Part shown: positions 31,753 to 45,604 of the stretch, one piece after another
Layout: every line of letters begins with the position of its first letter
Numbering within the stretch: position 1 is the stretch's first letter
Assembly (NCBI GenBank): GCA_026210745.1
Contig: CP110631.1
Span: forward strand, 1,736,001-1,800,000
Reading direction: 5' to 3'
DNA: 64,000 nucleotides
DNA from: Exobasidium rhododendri
Lineage: Eukaryota; Basidiomycota; Exobasidiomycetes; Exobasidiales; Exobasidiaceae
Notes under the pieces: model-generated
Seen by the model: the letters and a program-made list of their open reading frames with translations, nothing else
Told to the model about the DNA's origin: nothing
Database searches by the model: none
Translations under genes and position numbers: made by a program

Positions 31753-32665
31753 CGTTTATCAGTCGTCCCAGAGCTTGGATTATTGGCCTCAGACCCTGTA
31801 CAGACTTCTGACACCGCCGTTCGAGGCAATCCTGTAATGCTGTAGCAGACGCCTCCAGCGGGAGCGGGTGTGGAGAGTGCAAGAGGGAGAAGAGCCAAAT
31901 TGAGCTCGCAGGAGACTTGGCGCGACTAGGTGGCTTGTCTTGGCAGGTGAGTTGTGGCGTGGCGTAGATATTGTCTAATTTGATCGTCCAAGCGAGCTAA
32001 GGCACACACCGAATGGAAAGATCGTACCCCGCTCGCAGAAGAGAGTGAGACGGTGGAGAAGCGGGATTTCTTGGCCAGGTCAATAGAGAGGGTAAATTCA
32101 ACAATAGAGACGAAAGAGTTGGGATCGATCAAAATTGACTAGACGATCAAAGCCGTTGTGTGTGCTGGTGGTGGCAGGCGTGAAGATAGTGATGTGATGA
32201 ATGGCGGAGTGGACAAATCTTAAAAAAAAATGAGGTGAGTTTATAAAGCATTCAGAGCCCGATATGTATAGACTGGGAATGGGCCTTTCCATCCTGAAAG
32301 CCCGAAGGTAGGTAGGTAGTGTAGTAGATTGTCACTTGCATTAAGGTCAAGGGCTAGATCGTATACAAAATAGTATTCTCCCCCTTCTTCAACATTTGTG
32401 GAGTAAGAGAGTCGCAGTATTCGCGATTTTCCGGATTTTTATATTCTGGCGCGGCATAGCTGCTTATTGTTATTACAAATGCGACTCACGTAAAAGTGGG
32501 AATAAGGATGCGATTATGCAACAAAGGGTCGGCCACTTCAGATGGAGCTTAGATGGGGTGTGAGCAAGTGGTGTTGGTGTCACTCTTCGCCGGCCAATAT
32601 CCATCGCTTGAGGGTGAGACAGAGCTCTGTCGTAGAAGAGCAGACTTCTCGCTAACGGTAGGGTC
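31753..32665. promoter_or_regulatory. Divergent intergenic region, MUB and DUF427 genes
   Basis: About 910 bases contain a poly-A run near 32221-32231, A+T-rich patches and only short ORFs. It is longer than most promoters in this window. No conserved exon or RNA gene is visible. Confidence 0.35.
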
Positions 32666-33510
32666 ATGACAAAACGAGCAGCAGAGAATGTGAGGATACA
32701 GTGCATATGAATCAAGATTTTTGAGGGATGTAGAATGTGCGCTCATTAATTTGTGTCTGATGTGTGCAGGTGTGGAATTACCCTCGGCCACCGGCACTGC
32801 AAAGCACCAGTGCTCGACTTCGGGTCATCTGGAGAGGGGTCGACAGCAAAGAAACGCTGATTGCCGAGACCACCCGCGGATTTCGAGTCTTGGAAACTAG
32901 CCACCCTCCCACGTACTATTTCCCACCTTCTGACGTCAAACAAGAATTCTTGAAGCCTAGTGCTGCTCGTCGTACCATGTGCGAGTGGAAGGGTGAGGCG
33001 AGCAGAGGCATCTTAGATCGGTAGAATATCCGATTGTCCTTCTCTGCATACTAACGTTGACCTTCACCGCCTCCCTAACAGGCATGGCCTTATACCACGA
33101 TCTTTCTCCATCTCCTGGTCAACCATCCACTGCAAAGGCCAAGGTATGGTCATACCCAACTCCAACGCCCGGCTTCAGAGACATCAAGGACTACTTGTGC
33201 TTCTACGCCTCGAGCGGTACTGATCCAAAAACTGTCGGCAGCTGGATATGCGTGAGTAGACAAAAGAGGGACAAGTCCGCAAGCCGACTGAATCAATATT
33301 CTCATACCTCCAACTTTGGCCGGGCAGATGGTCGACGATGATCAGGTGCAAGCGCAAGAGGGAGACTTTTGTAGGTGTATAGGATATTCCGATGGAATGC
33401 GTAGACGCTTACATTCCTTTCGCATGGCTACAGATGGCTCGTGGATCACGCCGGAGATCACTGGAGGGCAAAGAGGTTTCAAGGGAGGAGCCGGCACATG
33501 GGGATGGTAG
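32666..33510 (+). CDS. DUF427 domain protein
   Basis: Five exons (32666-32689, 32770-32992, 33082-33251, 33328-33370, 33434-33510) give 178 residues. The first exon encodes only MTKRAAEN and joins to VWNYPRPPALQ. The DUF427 fold is evident from ETTRGFRVLETSHPPTYYFP, CEWKGMALYHDL, VWSYPTPTPGFRDIKDYLCFYAS and the C-terminal GSWITPEITGGQRGFKGG. The fold is a small beta barrel found in bacteria and fungi with no established activity. All five exons fall in phase and rebuild the family pattern, so the model is firm although the function is unknown. Confidence 0.88.
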
Positions 33511-34766
33511 AGTCGTCTGTCATGTCCCTTCGGTACGGCCGTGAGTAGCACAGCGGTGATAATTCTGAGACGGCGAAAGAAGCCTTATGAGGCTGCGGTA
33601 GAGATCGCAGCTGTCGTCCCCACCTTCACCTGCGCTACGGCTTGTTCATTTCCAGCACAAAAGGTTGGGAAAATGCCGAAGCAAGCAGCGGACTCAGACA
33701 CTCTTTTCTCACCCTCGCCGTGGTGACTTGCCCCTTTTCTTGTAATGATAAAAAAATAGTTAGGCTTCGATTGTTGTATGTTTGCACCGCGCGATGTCGG
33801 ATATTTATAGTAATTCTCTCTCGGTAACTTATAATAAAGGTTAGTCAAGCTAGGCTAGTGTATCTCGTCCTTCGAGAGATTGAGTTTAAAGAAGTCACAT
33901 GAAAGGTCTGGTGGCCACTCGACGTCTTCCTGAATGTACAGCATGGTGGATCATAATTCTTCATATTGTGACAGAACAACAACTGCAGCTTTGACTGGAC
34001 TTGGAGATCCGCTGCACCGTAGACATAGAGGAGACAGGGGTCAAAGCAGAGACGGGAGGGATCTCTTGGGACAGGAGATAGATCCTGCAGTATTTTGCTG
34101 CGCCACGCGAAAAGGCAAGCGCTGACTTTTTGAATTTCCAAATTTATTGATCTCTTTATAGTGCAGCTGGCTGACCTTTTTCCTCTGCACAAGTCCACAC
34201 AAGTCAGACGATCGGTCGTCCGGCGTGCTTCTGCTCAGAGACTGCTTGAGACTTGCAAAAGGTAAGAGGCCTGTGGATGGGCCAGTAAGTGAGAAGGAAA
34301 AAGAGGTATCAAGTCTTCTCTTGCCCTAGGGCCGTGAAGGACCGCATACTCTTGCTACACAATTCTTTCTCTTCGGCATTAAGGCTGGAGTGGGAAGTCT
34401 GCTTAGCCTCCCATTTGAGCTCTGCCAGAAGAGAAATTCAAATATTTAGCGCCACACGACGTCCTCTTAAGGATTTGCAATCGGCCTTGCACCTTTCATC
34501 ACTCCCATCCACATCTTCTCCTCTTCAAGGTCCATCCTTCCCCTCCGTGCTCACCTGTCGAGCTCATAGGCCTGAATCTTGTGGAACTTCGGCTTTCCTT
34601 TGAAACGACAGGTGAGCTAGAGGAAATAGAAGTGGAAATATTGAAAGTAAATCGGATCAGAAGCAGGATCGCAAGCAAGTCCTTTTTGCGCGGTAAGAAG
34701 GGGGGCCTCCATTGTTTGTTCGTCCACTCCGGCGTTTACCGCCCCTCCCTCACGACAACAAGAACA
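33511..34766. other. Long 5' flank of the Snt2-like gene
   Basis: About 1.26 kb lie between two plus-strand genes. Only unsupported ORFs are present. GTGAGC-type donors near 34612 suggest that an untranslated first exon is possible. No mobile element or RNA gene is seen. Confidence 0.35.
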
Positions 34767-37700
34767 ATGACAGCTGCCGTTCCGAGCACATCATCCCTCA
34801 CAAAATCGATCAATTCTGCCCCTTTACGACCGTCTCTTCCTCTCACCAGAGTCGCTATCCGTAATTCCAAGGTCATCTCAATCAATGGTGAGTGGTGTGG
34901 CCCCTTCCTCTCTTCGCGTCCCCGTCTGCTTCTGCCCCTTTCGCGGTACTTCGGGACGTCGCCTAGTAAAATAAAATCTGGTCGCCATCGTTGGGGAATG
35001 TCGCGCGTCACACACCTCACTTTTCCGTCACCGTCATCACTGCTTCTCCCTTGCGTCTGTGTGCTCACAACGATTTACTCGCTTTACTAATATTTTTGCG
35101 CCCACGCTCTCTCTTTGGACTTTGTGTAATCTTCTCTCACCTCCCCTTGCAGACCACATTTATGTCTCTACTCCTTGGGCGCCGGGGGCGGGTGATCCTT
35201 ACATCATTGGACGAGTAATGGAGTTCGTCACTGCTTCTTCTTCAAGAAAGGGAGCACAAGCGCTAGCGAGTTCTTCGGGAACGCTTCAAGTCCGAGTCAA
35301 CGTCTATCTACGACAGCGTGACATCCACAACAAATCGCTGAGTGATCCTCGCTTACTAGTAGCTACCATGCACTCGGAAATTTTTGCAATCGACAACGTT
35401 CGAGGACTCTGCATTGTCCGACATCGTGACTTGATCGGAGAAGCTCCTGCAATCTCCGCTTGGAAGAAGAGGGAGGATCATTTCTTCTATCATCAACTTT
35501 ACGATCGCTTTCTACATCGCTTTTATGATGTGATACCTACCGATAGAGTTCGAAATGCACCTTTGGACGTTTTGACCGTCTTACAAAACCGGTATTCGTT
35601 TGTCATAGCAGAGGCCAGCACGACGCCTGATTTATGTGGTGCCCTACGAGGTTGCTCCGTATGTCAGAAGTGGGCTTCAAGGTGAGTTTGTTCAGTAGTG
35701 AAAATTGATGGGTATAGAGTGTAAGGGGAGAAAAGAGTATACTAAATGACTTGCGCAAACTTCCAGCACCGAATCTGTCCGCTGTGATACCTGCAAACTC
35801 TTCTTTCATATGCATTGCCTCACGCCACCACTAGCTTCGAAACCGGCAAAAGGATACAGTTGGACTTGTGCACCTTGTTCAAAGCGGAATGAGATTGTCG
35901 CTGCAGGGCTGCCTTTGTCTCGTACGGCTGCATTAGATGCTTCAGCTGCCATTGCATCATCTTCCTCGAATGCCTCCTCTTCGGGAGTTGTGGAGAGCAG
36001 CTCCTACACGTTGAATCGTCTTCCTGACTCGACGAATGGAGGAAGAGGAACACCTACTCGAGGCAGGGGCAGAGGCCGAGGAAGAGCGAGGGCCAGTGTC
36101 ATTTCTCAAGGCAAGTGACGTCGGTATCTTCTGAACCCAGCACTTTGATGAAGGTCTGCTAACACTTATGATCTTCTCTGATGTACAGCTCTCGGTCGTG
36201 CTGCTATGCTACAAGGCTCCGATGACTTTAGCAGTGATCAATCGAGGGAGTCTTCTCCTTTACCGGCGACCCTGAGTCTTACAAGACGAACGATTGATGA
36301 CGAGAGAGGGACCAGGTGCTTCAATCGATGGCCTTTTCGATACTTTGGAGAGTGTACAGAAGCGAGTGAAATCTTGGACGCTTACGATTCCGTCTATCCT
36401 CGACAAGTGGCAAGGATTGGAGTGAAGTACCAAGCATTACTTCTTACCTGGCACGAACAAGAATCTCTCGGTCTAGGAGTGCGGGTTTTTAAAGATGTAG
36501 ACTTCAATGAAGGAGGAATCTTGACACCTATGACTGAAGATCTGATGAGAAGCAAGAGACTGATGGGCAGACCAGCGAAGAAGAAGAAGGAAGAGACGCC
36601 AGGCACGACACCAATTCTACCTCACATCACGTTGCCTACTCCTGCTGTCACCAACGGTGCAATGGAGATCGACAATCAACCGCTGGCAAGACTAGTCATC
36701 GACAAGGAGATCGAACGAGGAACAGACGAGAGTGTAGACGCAATCTACCTGCCAGGAAATGTAGAGGAGAAGACGGTCGATAAGTATCTGAAGGTCTGTA
36801 AGAAGCAACTGCCAGAGTATGCTAATCAGATCGGTTTGATCGATCGAGCCTTGACCCTTCTCACTCGATACAAAGGAGAAGCAGGCAGAGCGCTACACGA
36901 GCTTACCAATAGCAGCAACGAAGAGTTGGAAGTGGACACTTGGACACCTAAAGAGGCGAAACAGTTTGACCGGATTATCAGTGATTACAATGCGGACTTA
37001 CGCATGCTAAAGAGGGAGATACCAACAAAGACAAGTGCACAATTGGTTCGTCACTTCGCCCAATGGAAGTGCAAGCGATTGGCGAGTCAGTTTGAGAAGG
37101 CCAAGGCGCAAGATGGTACGGATAAGGGTGTCAAGAGTGATACAAGCAGTAACAACGGAGAGCAATCTACAAGAGCTGTCAGTCCCTCCCTCTCCGTCAT
37201 GGATGACAATAGCAGCAACCCGCAAACACAACTGCCGAGTAAATTATGCAAGATTTGCACTACGAGTACGTCGTCGATATGGTACAAAGGACCAATCAGT
37301 TGGCATAATCGAAGACTGTGTGTGAACTGTGGATTGTACTGGCGAAAGTACGCAGCAGAAATGCCTTCTAGTCATCTAGACATGATCACCACAAGAAAGA
37401 GAGATGCCGACGAAGCAGCACTCGGCGTAGCTCCACCGGTCAAGGCAGCAAAGTTGACCAGGTCAGAGTCGTCAAAAGGTGTTTCTCCCTTGCAGACCAC
37501 CTCATCAACGATTGCCCTTGAGCCTAGCAAGTGCGTCATGTGTAGAAAGTTAGAGCCAAAAAAGAGGTTGGCACAATGTCGTCAGTGCGGCCTTAGTATT
37601 CACCAAGGTTGTTATGGACTCACCAAAGAAGAAGTAGCCTCGGAGATGTGGTTCTGTGAAGTCTGCTCCAACGAAAGAGCGTACGATGCCGCCTTGACAC

Positions 37701-38854
37701 CGCAATGCATACTCTGCCCTCGAATAAGGTCCTTGCCTCTTATTTCCATTGGTGATGATACTGCCTCGCTGATGAGACAACCGCCGCCCTTACCTACTCT
37801 GGAGCAACAAAAGGCCACAAGCAGACCTCGCAAGAACACGTCTGCTTCACTCAATGGTGGAGGTATGAATTTACCTCCCATGGGAGCTTTGGATGCCATC
37901 AAACCGACGGAGAGTAACAATTGGGCTCATGTCTACTGTGCCCTCTTCATTCCAGAAATCACATTTACCGAGCCGCAAAGGATGCGGACGGTGGAAGGAG
38001 CCGGTTTCCTACCGAACTGGCGATATGAAGCGACCTGTGACCTTTGCAATCACCAGGAAGGTGCCTGTGTGGGCTGCGCTGATTCGAGTTGCAAGAGATT
38101 CTTTCATGCCTCTTGTGCCAGTCAACAGCCCACGTTCACACTGGGACTGGACTTGGCGCCTGTCAAGAGCACCCGAAGAGACACGACTCTCACTACCACT
38201 TTCAAAGGTGAGACTGGACATATGACTGCCCTGATCTATTGCAATTTACACAAGGAAACAGCAAGAAGTCGAAATTTGATCGACTTGGCAGAAATAGATC
38301 CAGTCAGCGGTTCGACGGCTACGATTACTTTTGCACAGTCTCACAAGGCAGTCAAGAGTCTCACTTCCAGTCAAAACGAGCAGAACAGCTATCCCCTCTT
38401 ACGGAAAGCGAAGCGATTCGATGCAATCTTCGCCGGGACACTTTCTTCTTCTACTGGTGTGGCTCAGAATTCCTTTCCTACCCTATCCAAAAAGGTATCC
38501 AAGCAAACACTAGCGACTCGACCACCCCTCCCTCTTCTTACTTCAGCCGCAATACCATCAGCAGCAGGAAGAGACGGCGTCTCATCTTCTAGCATGGATG
38601 AGATTTCTGACGACAAGTCCTTAATCTCACGTAGACTCCTTGAATTGAGGGAGAATACCACCAAGAATTGCGTTCGTTGCAAGACACAATTTTCTCCCTT
38701 TTGGTGGGATGTCCCCAAGAATGTCAAAGAGGGTCAAGAAGGCGGTAGCACGCCAGATTGGATTCACCTCCTGACTAGTGTTTGGACGCCGCCAGAACAA
38801 GTCGTTTTGTGTGTGCGATGTCGACATGCGGTCCTGCCCCCCCTTACGATGTAA
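34767..38854 (+). CDS. SNT2: Snt2-like BAH/PHD/GATA chromatin reader
   Basis: Four exons (34767-34887, 35153-35681, 35767-36110, 36189-38854) give 1219 residues. The third intron is GC-AG. The domain order matches Snt2, the scaffold of the fungal Snt2/Rpd3-type histone deacetylase (Snt2C/Rpd3L-like) complex. A BAH domain lies in about 40-200. A first PHD finger is at 208-262 (CSVCQKW, CDTCKLFFHMHC). A SANT-like helix is near 582 (WTPKEAKQFDRII). A GATA-type finger is near 684 (CKICTTSTSSIWYKG, then LCVNCGLYWRKY). A second PHD is at about 779-831 (CVMCRKLEPKKRLAQC) and an extended PHD at 908-1015 (NWAHVYCALFIPEI). A last Cys pair set (NCVRCKTQFSPFWW, then LCVRCRH) sits at the very end. A role in histone-tail reading and stress-gene regulation is known for yeast Snt2 and inferred here. 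Confidence 0.9.
36111..36188 (+). other. GC-AG intron in the Snt2-like gene
   Basis: The donor is CAAG followed by GCAAGTGA and the acceptor is GTACAG. Using GC keeps phase 1 and joins VISQ to ALGRAAM. No GT donor nearby restores the frame. The 5' bases match the strong consensus expected of GC donors. Confidence 0.75.
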
Positions 38855-38979
38855 CGAAACGAGTCTCCTCCTCCTCCTTTGCTCTCCTCCCCATCTGCCT
38901 TGCCGGTACATCCACAAAGTAAGTAAACATCATCAGCATTATAACATCAATCGAATCTACAATCTGCAGTGACGATCAA

Positions 38980-39714
38980 TCACAAGTCGACGCTTCGATT
39001 CGTAGAAGAATTGAAGAAAAAGGAGTTGTTCTTTCCGTCACCGGCCCATGGGAAGGGCTGATGTGTGATGGGTGACGGGCAGGTGTTAGACAGTGCTGCA
39101 ACTTTGCCTCATCTCAAAGATGGTAGCTCACCTTTTTGCGAATGTCGTTGTACTCGTAGACGGTTGTCTCGGGTAGTTCACCTCCATTCTCTTCAATTTC
39201 GTGGTCCTGCGAGGGCAAGGAGGGGAAAAGTGTTAGCATCTTTGACATTTCGAATCATGCTCTTACGATCGCGTCTCACTGACCCGGTGATGAATGTGCT
39301 CAGTCTCGACCCCGTAGATATATACACCGAGGACGATGGCTGGTGGTAGGAATTTTGAACGACCCTCGAGGGTTAAAGAGATGTTGCACCTCTGATCTCA
39401 TCTTCTTACTCTACATACTCACCGAAGGGCACACAGACGTACATTGACACCTTTCGCCACATATCAGCAGATTCTGGAAGTGCATATGGAACGGAAAATG
39501 TCAGTCTTCCCTCCATACGTGCGCGATAGATACGGCAAAGAAACAACTCACTTCCAGCGTGGTCCTTCTGGTGCTCTCTTTCCTTGATCAATTCAGCTCC
39601 AAATGCCTCGCTAGATGCGAATCGCTTTGCCTGAAGTACAGGTTGGACAGTTCTGGGAGCAAGCATCTGTCGAGCCATGGCAGGCGTGCTGCGAGTGAGT
39701 AGTCGAGCATTCAT
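38980..39714 (-). CDS. COX13: Cytochrome c oxidase subunit 6A (VIa), mitochondrial
   Basis: Five exons (39552-39714, 39423-39473, 39284-39339, 39132-39206, 38980-39057) give 140 residues. The N-terminal 35-40 residues (MNARLLTRSTPAMARQMLAP) are a mitochondrial presequence. The mature protein has EREHQKDHAGKSADMWRKVS, a single transmembrane helix (YVCVPFGAIVLGVYIYGVE) assembled across three exons, then HIHHR, and the C-terminal PFPWAGDGKNNSFFFN block. This is the usual COX6A length and pattern. It is a nuclear-encoded regulatory subunit of complex IV in the inner membrane. The gene has short exons of 51-78 bases and converges on the Snt2-like gene with 125 bases between stops. Confidence 0.93.
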
Positions 39715-40050
39715 TGTTTTGGCGCGGAAGGTGGGATGCTTAATGAGAAGGGCAAAAGGGTGGATCACAAGCTCCAGGAAGGCGCTTTTGGCCCTAATCT
39801 ACAATTCTGTCGCTCACAACCGGCGCTCATCGGTAAACAGAAATCAGCCGTCAAAGCCACGCGGCAGATGCGGTATCGAGGAGGCGCTTGGTGTTGAAGC
39901 TGTGCACGTGCGGCCTGAACTCCACCCTCCCTCCCTCCCTCCCTCCCTCGAAGCCAACTGGCGACATTAGTGTGTCTACAGTTGTAATCTTTAACCCATA
40001 TTTGAGTTAAGGAAGCTCATTGCAATTTTCCACTCGCCCGCTGACACAGG
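39715..40050. promoter_or_regulatory. Divergent promoter, COX6A and GET2
   Basis: 336 bases include a (CCTC)n run at about 39925-39949, on the CT-rich strand toward GET2. No other element was recognised. Confidence 0.45.
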
Positions 40051-41449
40051 ATGGCATCTTCAGAAGCAGACGTCGCATCTGCTTCAGTTGGAGAAACTGA
40101 ATCGAGTGCGGCGATGGATGCGAAAGCAAGACGAGAAGCCAGAAAAGCTCGCATCTTATCGAGTGGAACCGACAGACTGGCTCGAATAACCAAGACTGGA
40201 AGAGGTGAAGAAGCAGAGAGTATATATCCCGAATCGCCCAAGAAGGCGACGACAACAACAACAGCGAAGACTATTTCCTCGTCCAACCTTTACAGTAATG
40301 AAAGCTCCATACCTGGACAAGATGAGGACATGATGTTCAAAAGAGCACAGGCCGCAATGCAGGGTGGAATACTAGAGAGCAATGATGATGATCCAGGTGA
40401 AGTTGACATCTCGCGGACGAATGCAATGAATGCAAGTCCATTCATGGCTGGACAGATGAGTGGCGGACAGGAGGGTATGCCGCAAGATATGCAGGGGATG
40501 ATGCGAATGATGCAGGGGATGATGGGAGGAGGAATGGCGGGAGGAGGTCTACCAGGTCAAGGTCCAGGAGCTCCAGGGGCCGACTCACAGCCACCTTTTG
40601 CTTTCCCGTTTGCACCGTCGGGACAAACGCAACCTCAGTCAAGCACAAGCAGCCTTTCAGACACCCTTTTCAATCTGCTTCGCATAGCAGTCTTTGCCAT
40701 TTTTGGCATTGCTCTAGTGTACAACGCTTTAGGTGGGCACGCAGCATCTCAGATTAGCGTGGCCGAAGATGAGAGTCTGGTAGCAGAGAAATTTGAGCAC
40801 ATGACGACTCTGCATCGATGGGCTAGGCTAGCTTATGAGAAACCAGCTCACTGGGAGGCACGCTACTTCAGTGTCGAAAGCTTTGGTCTGCCCGTACACG
40901 GCATAGTGAGCATACAAGAATCGTACAGTCTGAGAGCACTGTTGATGTTTAGCTCACGCTGTCTCTTCACCACGCAGCCCGTCTTTTGGCTTTTCATCTC
41001 TCTCGAGCTTGTCCTTCAGAGCTCGAGGATAATGCTACAGCGCGTGAGTAGCGGTCTTCGATCGGACACCCAGGCTGCAGAATTTACTCTAATCCCGCAC
41101 ATAATCTCTCCATACTTACTTCCAGTCGAAACCTTCAGCGCCTGGATTTCTTCTCAAAGCTACGGCTTACATTCCCAATGCCCACGTCAGGCTTTTGATC
41201 AGGACTGTCGCCTCTTACCTGCCTCTCTTGGATGCATTCGTCAATGACCTGGCCGTTGTCGTCTTTACGATTGGATGTACTGTCATGTTTGCAGCGTGGA
41301 AAGTCGGCTTGCATGACTCACTGGGGATAGACACCGAGCTTCTCAATGTCGACGTTGGGTCAGCAGCAGCTGGTGGTGTTGGTGAGAAACTACTGGACAT
41401 GGATAGCCCCATCATGGGGAGCATGTCCCCTGTACAAGTAGCCCTTTAA
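40051..41449 (+). CDS. GET2: Get2-like tail-anchored protein insertion receptor
   Basis: Three exons (40051-40905, 40978-41043, 41126-41449) give 414 residues. The N-terminus carries the Get3-binding motif of Get2/CAML proteins: ARREARKARILSSGTDRLAR followed by ITK, a basic helix plus Arg-rich loop. A disordered Gly/Met-rich linker (QGMMRMMQGMMGGGM) follows. Three hydrophobic helices come next (about LLRIAVFAIFGIALVYNALG, PVFWLFISLELVLQ and DLAVVVFTIGCTVMFAAWKV), the expected topology. Get2 with Get1 forms the ER receptor for Get3 loaded with tail-anchored proteins. The linker is longer than in yeast. It converges on the EF-Ts gene with 82 bases between stops. Confidence 0.88.
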
Positions 41450-41531
41450 GATGATTATTATTGCTCATCGGCACGATTTCGAAAGGTGCAAACCATCCCT
41501 TTACACATTTACGTAGGTATGATGACGACGC

Positions 41532-42843
41532 TCAGTCCAAAGGAACTTGCTCCTCCTCGCCCAGCTCCCATCTCCGTAGTCCAAGGACCGAGACAGACTC
41601 CGACTCCTGTCTCTCTCTCGGATTACCTCCCACCCACGCAGTGCCCCAGTGTGTCAAAGTGTTGGCAACACTCTCTTCCCCTTCACGGCTCTTCTGATCT
41701 GGAAGGTCTGCTGCATTCAGCTTCATGAGAAAAGTTTGACTGTACAAGCTCAATTCGTCGTCCCATTCACCACGTATTCGCCTCGTAGGCATACCGGCAG
41801 ATTGTCGAGCCAGCGATCTAGCCATAGCCCTCATAGACTTGAGACTGGCTTCATCTCGTCTGTTGTGTAGTTTTGGTTGCGCAAATCGGGTCAAGACAAG
41901 TGAGCCCACCTTTCCCGTGGAAGAAAAGAAGATGGAGGAATTTGATCCGCTTGCAGTGCTTTGCTGCTGACCGACACCGCCATGTGTAAAGGCACTGGCT
42001 ACCAACCAAGGCGTGTCGACTTCTTCACTCTGGCTTCGGCGAGGGGCATGTGCAGCTGGTGTGATTGCATTGCTCAAAGCAGATGCTCGTGACAGATGTA
42101 TCCTCTCGCCAAGGCGAGAAATCACGTCCAGGATAGCGTCTCCAATTGTGCGCGGTTTTGATCCGCCTTGTGGAAGCTTGGCATTGCTTGTCAAGAGAGG
42201 GAATTGCATCAGATCGGCAGTAGGAATATCGATTATCCTTTGCGATGTATTACTGCCGCCATTTTTGCTCTCCTCCATTGCCAGAGTGGGGAACAGTGCC
42301 ACAGTGTGAGCGATATCCTTGAGTAGAGTCTGAAAGATCTCATTCCTTCCAACGAAGTCTGTCTCGCAATTCAATTCGACTATACCAGCTTTAGCAGCCA
42401 GGGTGATCTCTCCACTGCCATTCGTCTGCTCGGGGCCATTCGGAGCTCCGTCGACAATGATATTGATTCCAATTCCCCCCTCCTTTGCTTGACGGTCCCC
42501 TACCTTTGAGGCCTTTTGAGCTCCACTGATGGCTGAATCCTTCTCTAACCAAGCTATAGCAGAAGTGATATCATTTTGACTGATTGTCAGAGCTTCCCTA
42601 GCTTTGGTCATCGTTGTGCCGGGAAGTAATTTTCGTATCTCGCCAATGCTAGAGATGCTGGGTTTGGAGTTTAGAGGTGAGGGTGAGAATGAGAATCGTC
42701 GAACATGGGACGAGCATGACGGCGTTTCGCTCCAAGCCCTGAGATGGAATTTTAGAGGACAGAGTGAGACGCATACATCACTAAGACATGTTGGACAAAG
42801 CTCACCTTCGCAGAGCCCCTGCCCTTGCTGATCTAGCCAGCAT
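41532..42843 (-). CDS. TSF1: Mitochondrial elongation factor Ts
   Basis: Two exons (42806-42843, 41532-42738) give 414 residues. The N-terminus MLARSARAGALRRAWSETPS plus an Arg-rich stretch is a mitochondrial presequence, split by the intron. EF-Ts features are a UBA-like N-terminal module with GEIRKLLPGTTMTKAREAL (hydrophobic pattern close to the usual LRxxTGAGMMDCKKAL), AIAWLEKD, and the core GIVELNCETDFVGRN. EF-Ts exchanges GDP for GTP on mitochondrial EF-Tu. The C-terminal half is longer and more divergent than in bacteria, ending in a Glu-rich tail. It lies next to the mitochondrial glutamyl-tRNA synthetase gene on the same strand, with separate promoters. Confidence 0.9.
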
Positions 42844-43116
42844 GTTCTGACTATGACTTTGAGAAGAATGCAACCGCAAAGGAAGCTCTGATTCCCATTT
42901 CGACACTTTTTTTTTTTGGTTGTGGACTTCTTCCCATATGACACAACTTTCTTTTTTTTTTCCCTTCAAGCGCGTGGCTTCGCGCTCTGATGGCATCCTC
43001 GACTTGACTTTCGCGTAGGAAGACAAGCGATCTCGAATACGACTGCAGTAGGTGCTATACATGGTTGTCTATGCGTGAGTAGCTATTGTTACAATGGGTA
43101 CAATGGGCGATGATAA

Positions 43117-45604
<2,488 letters not shown>

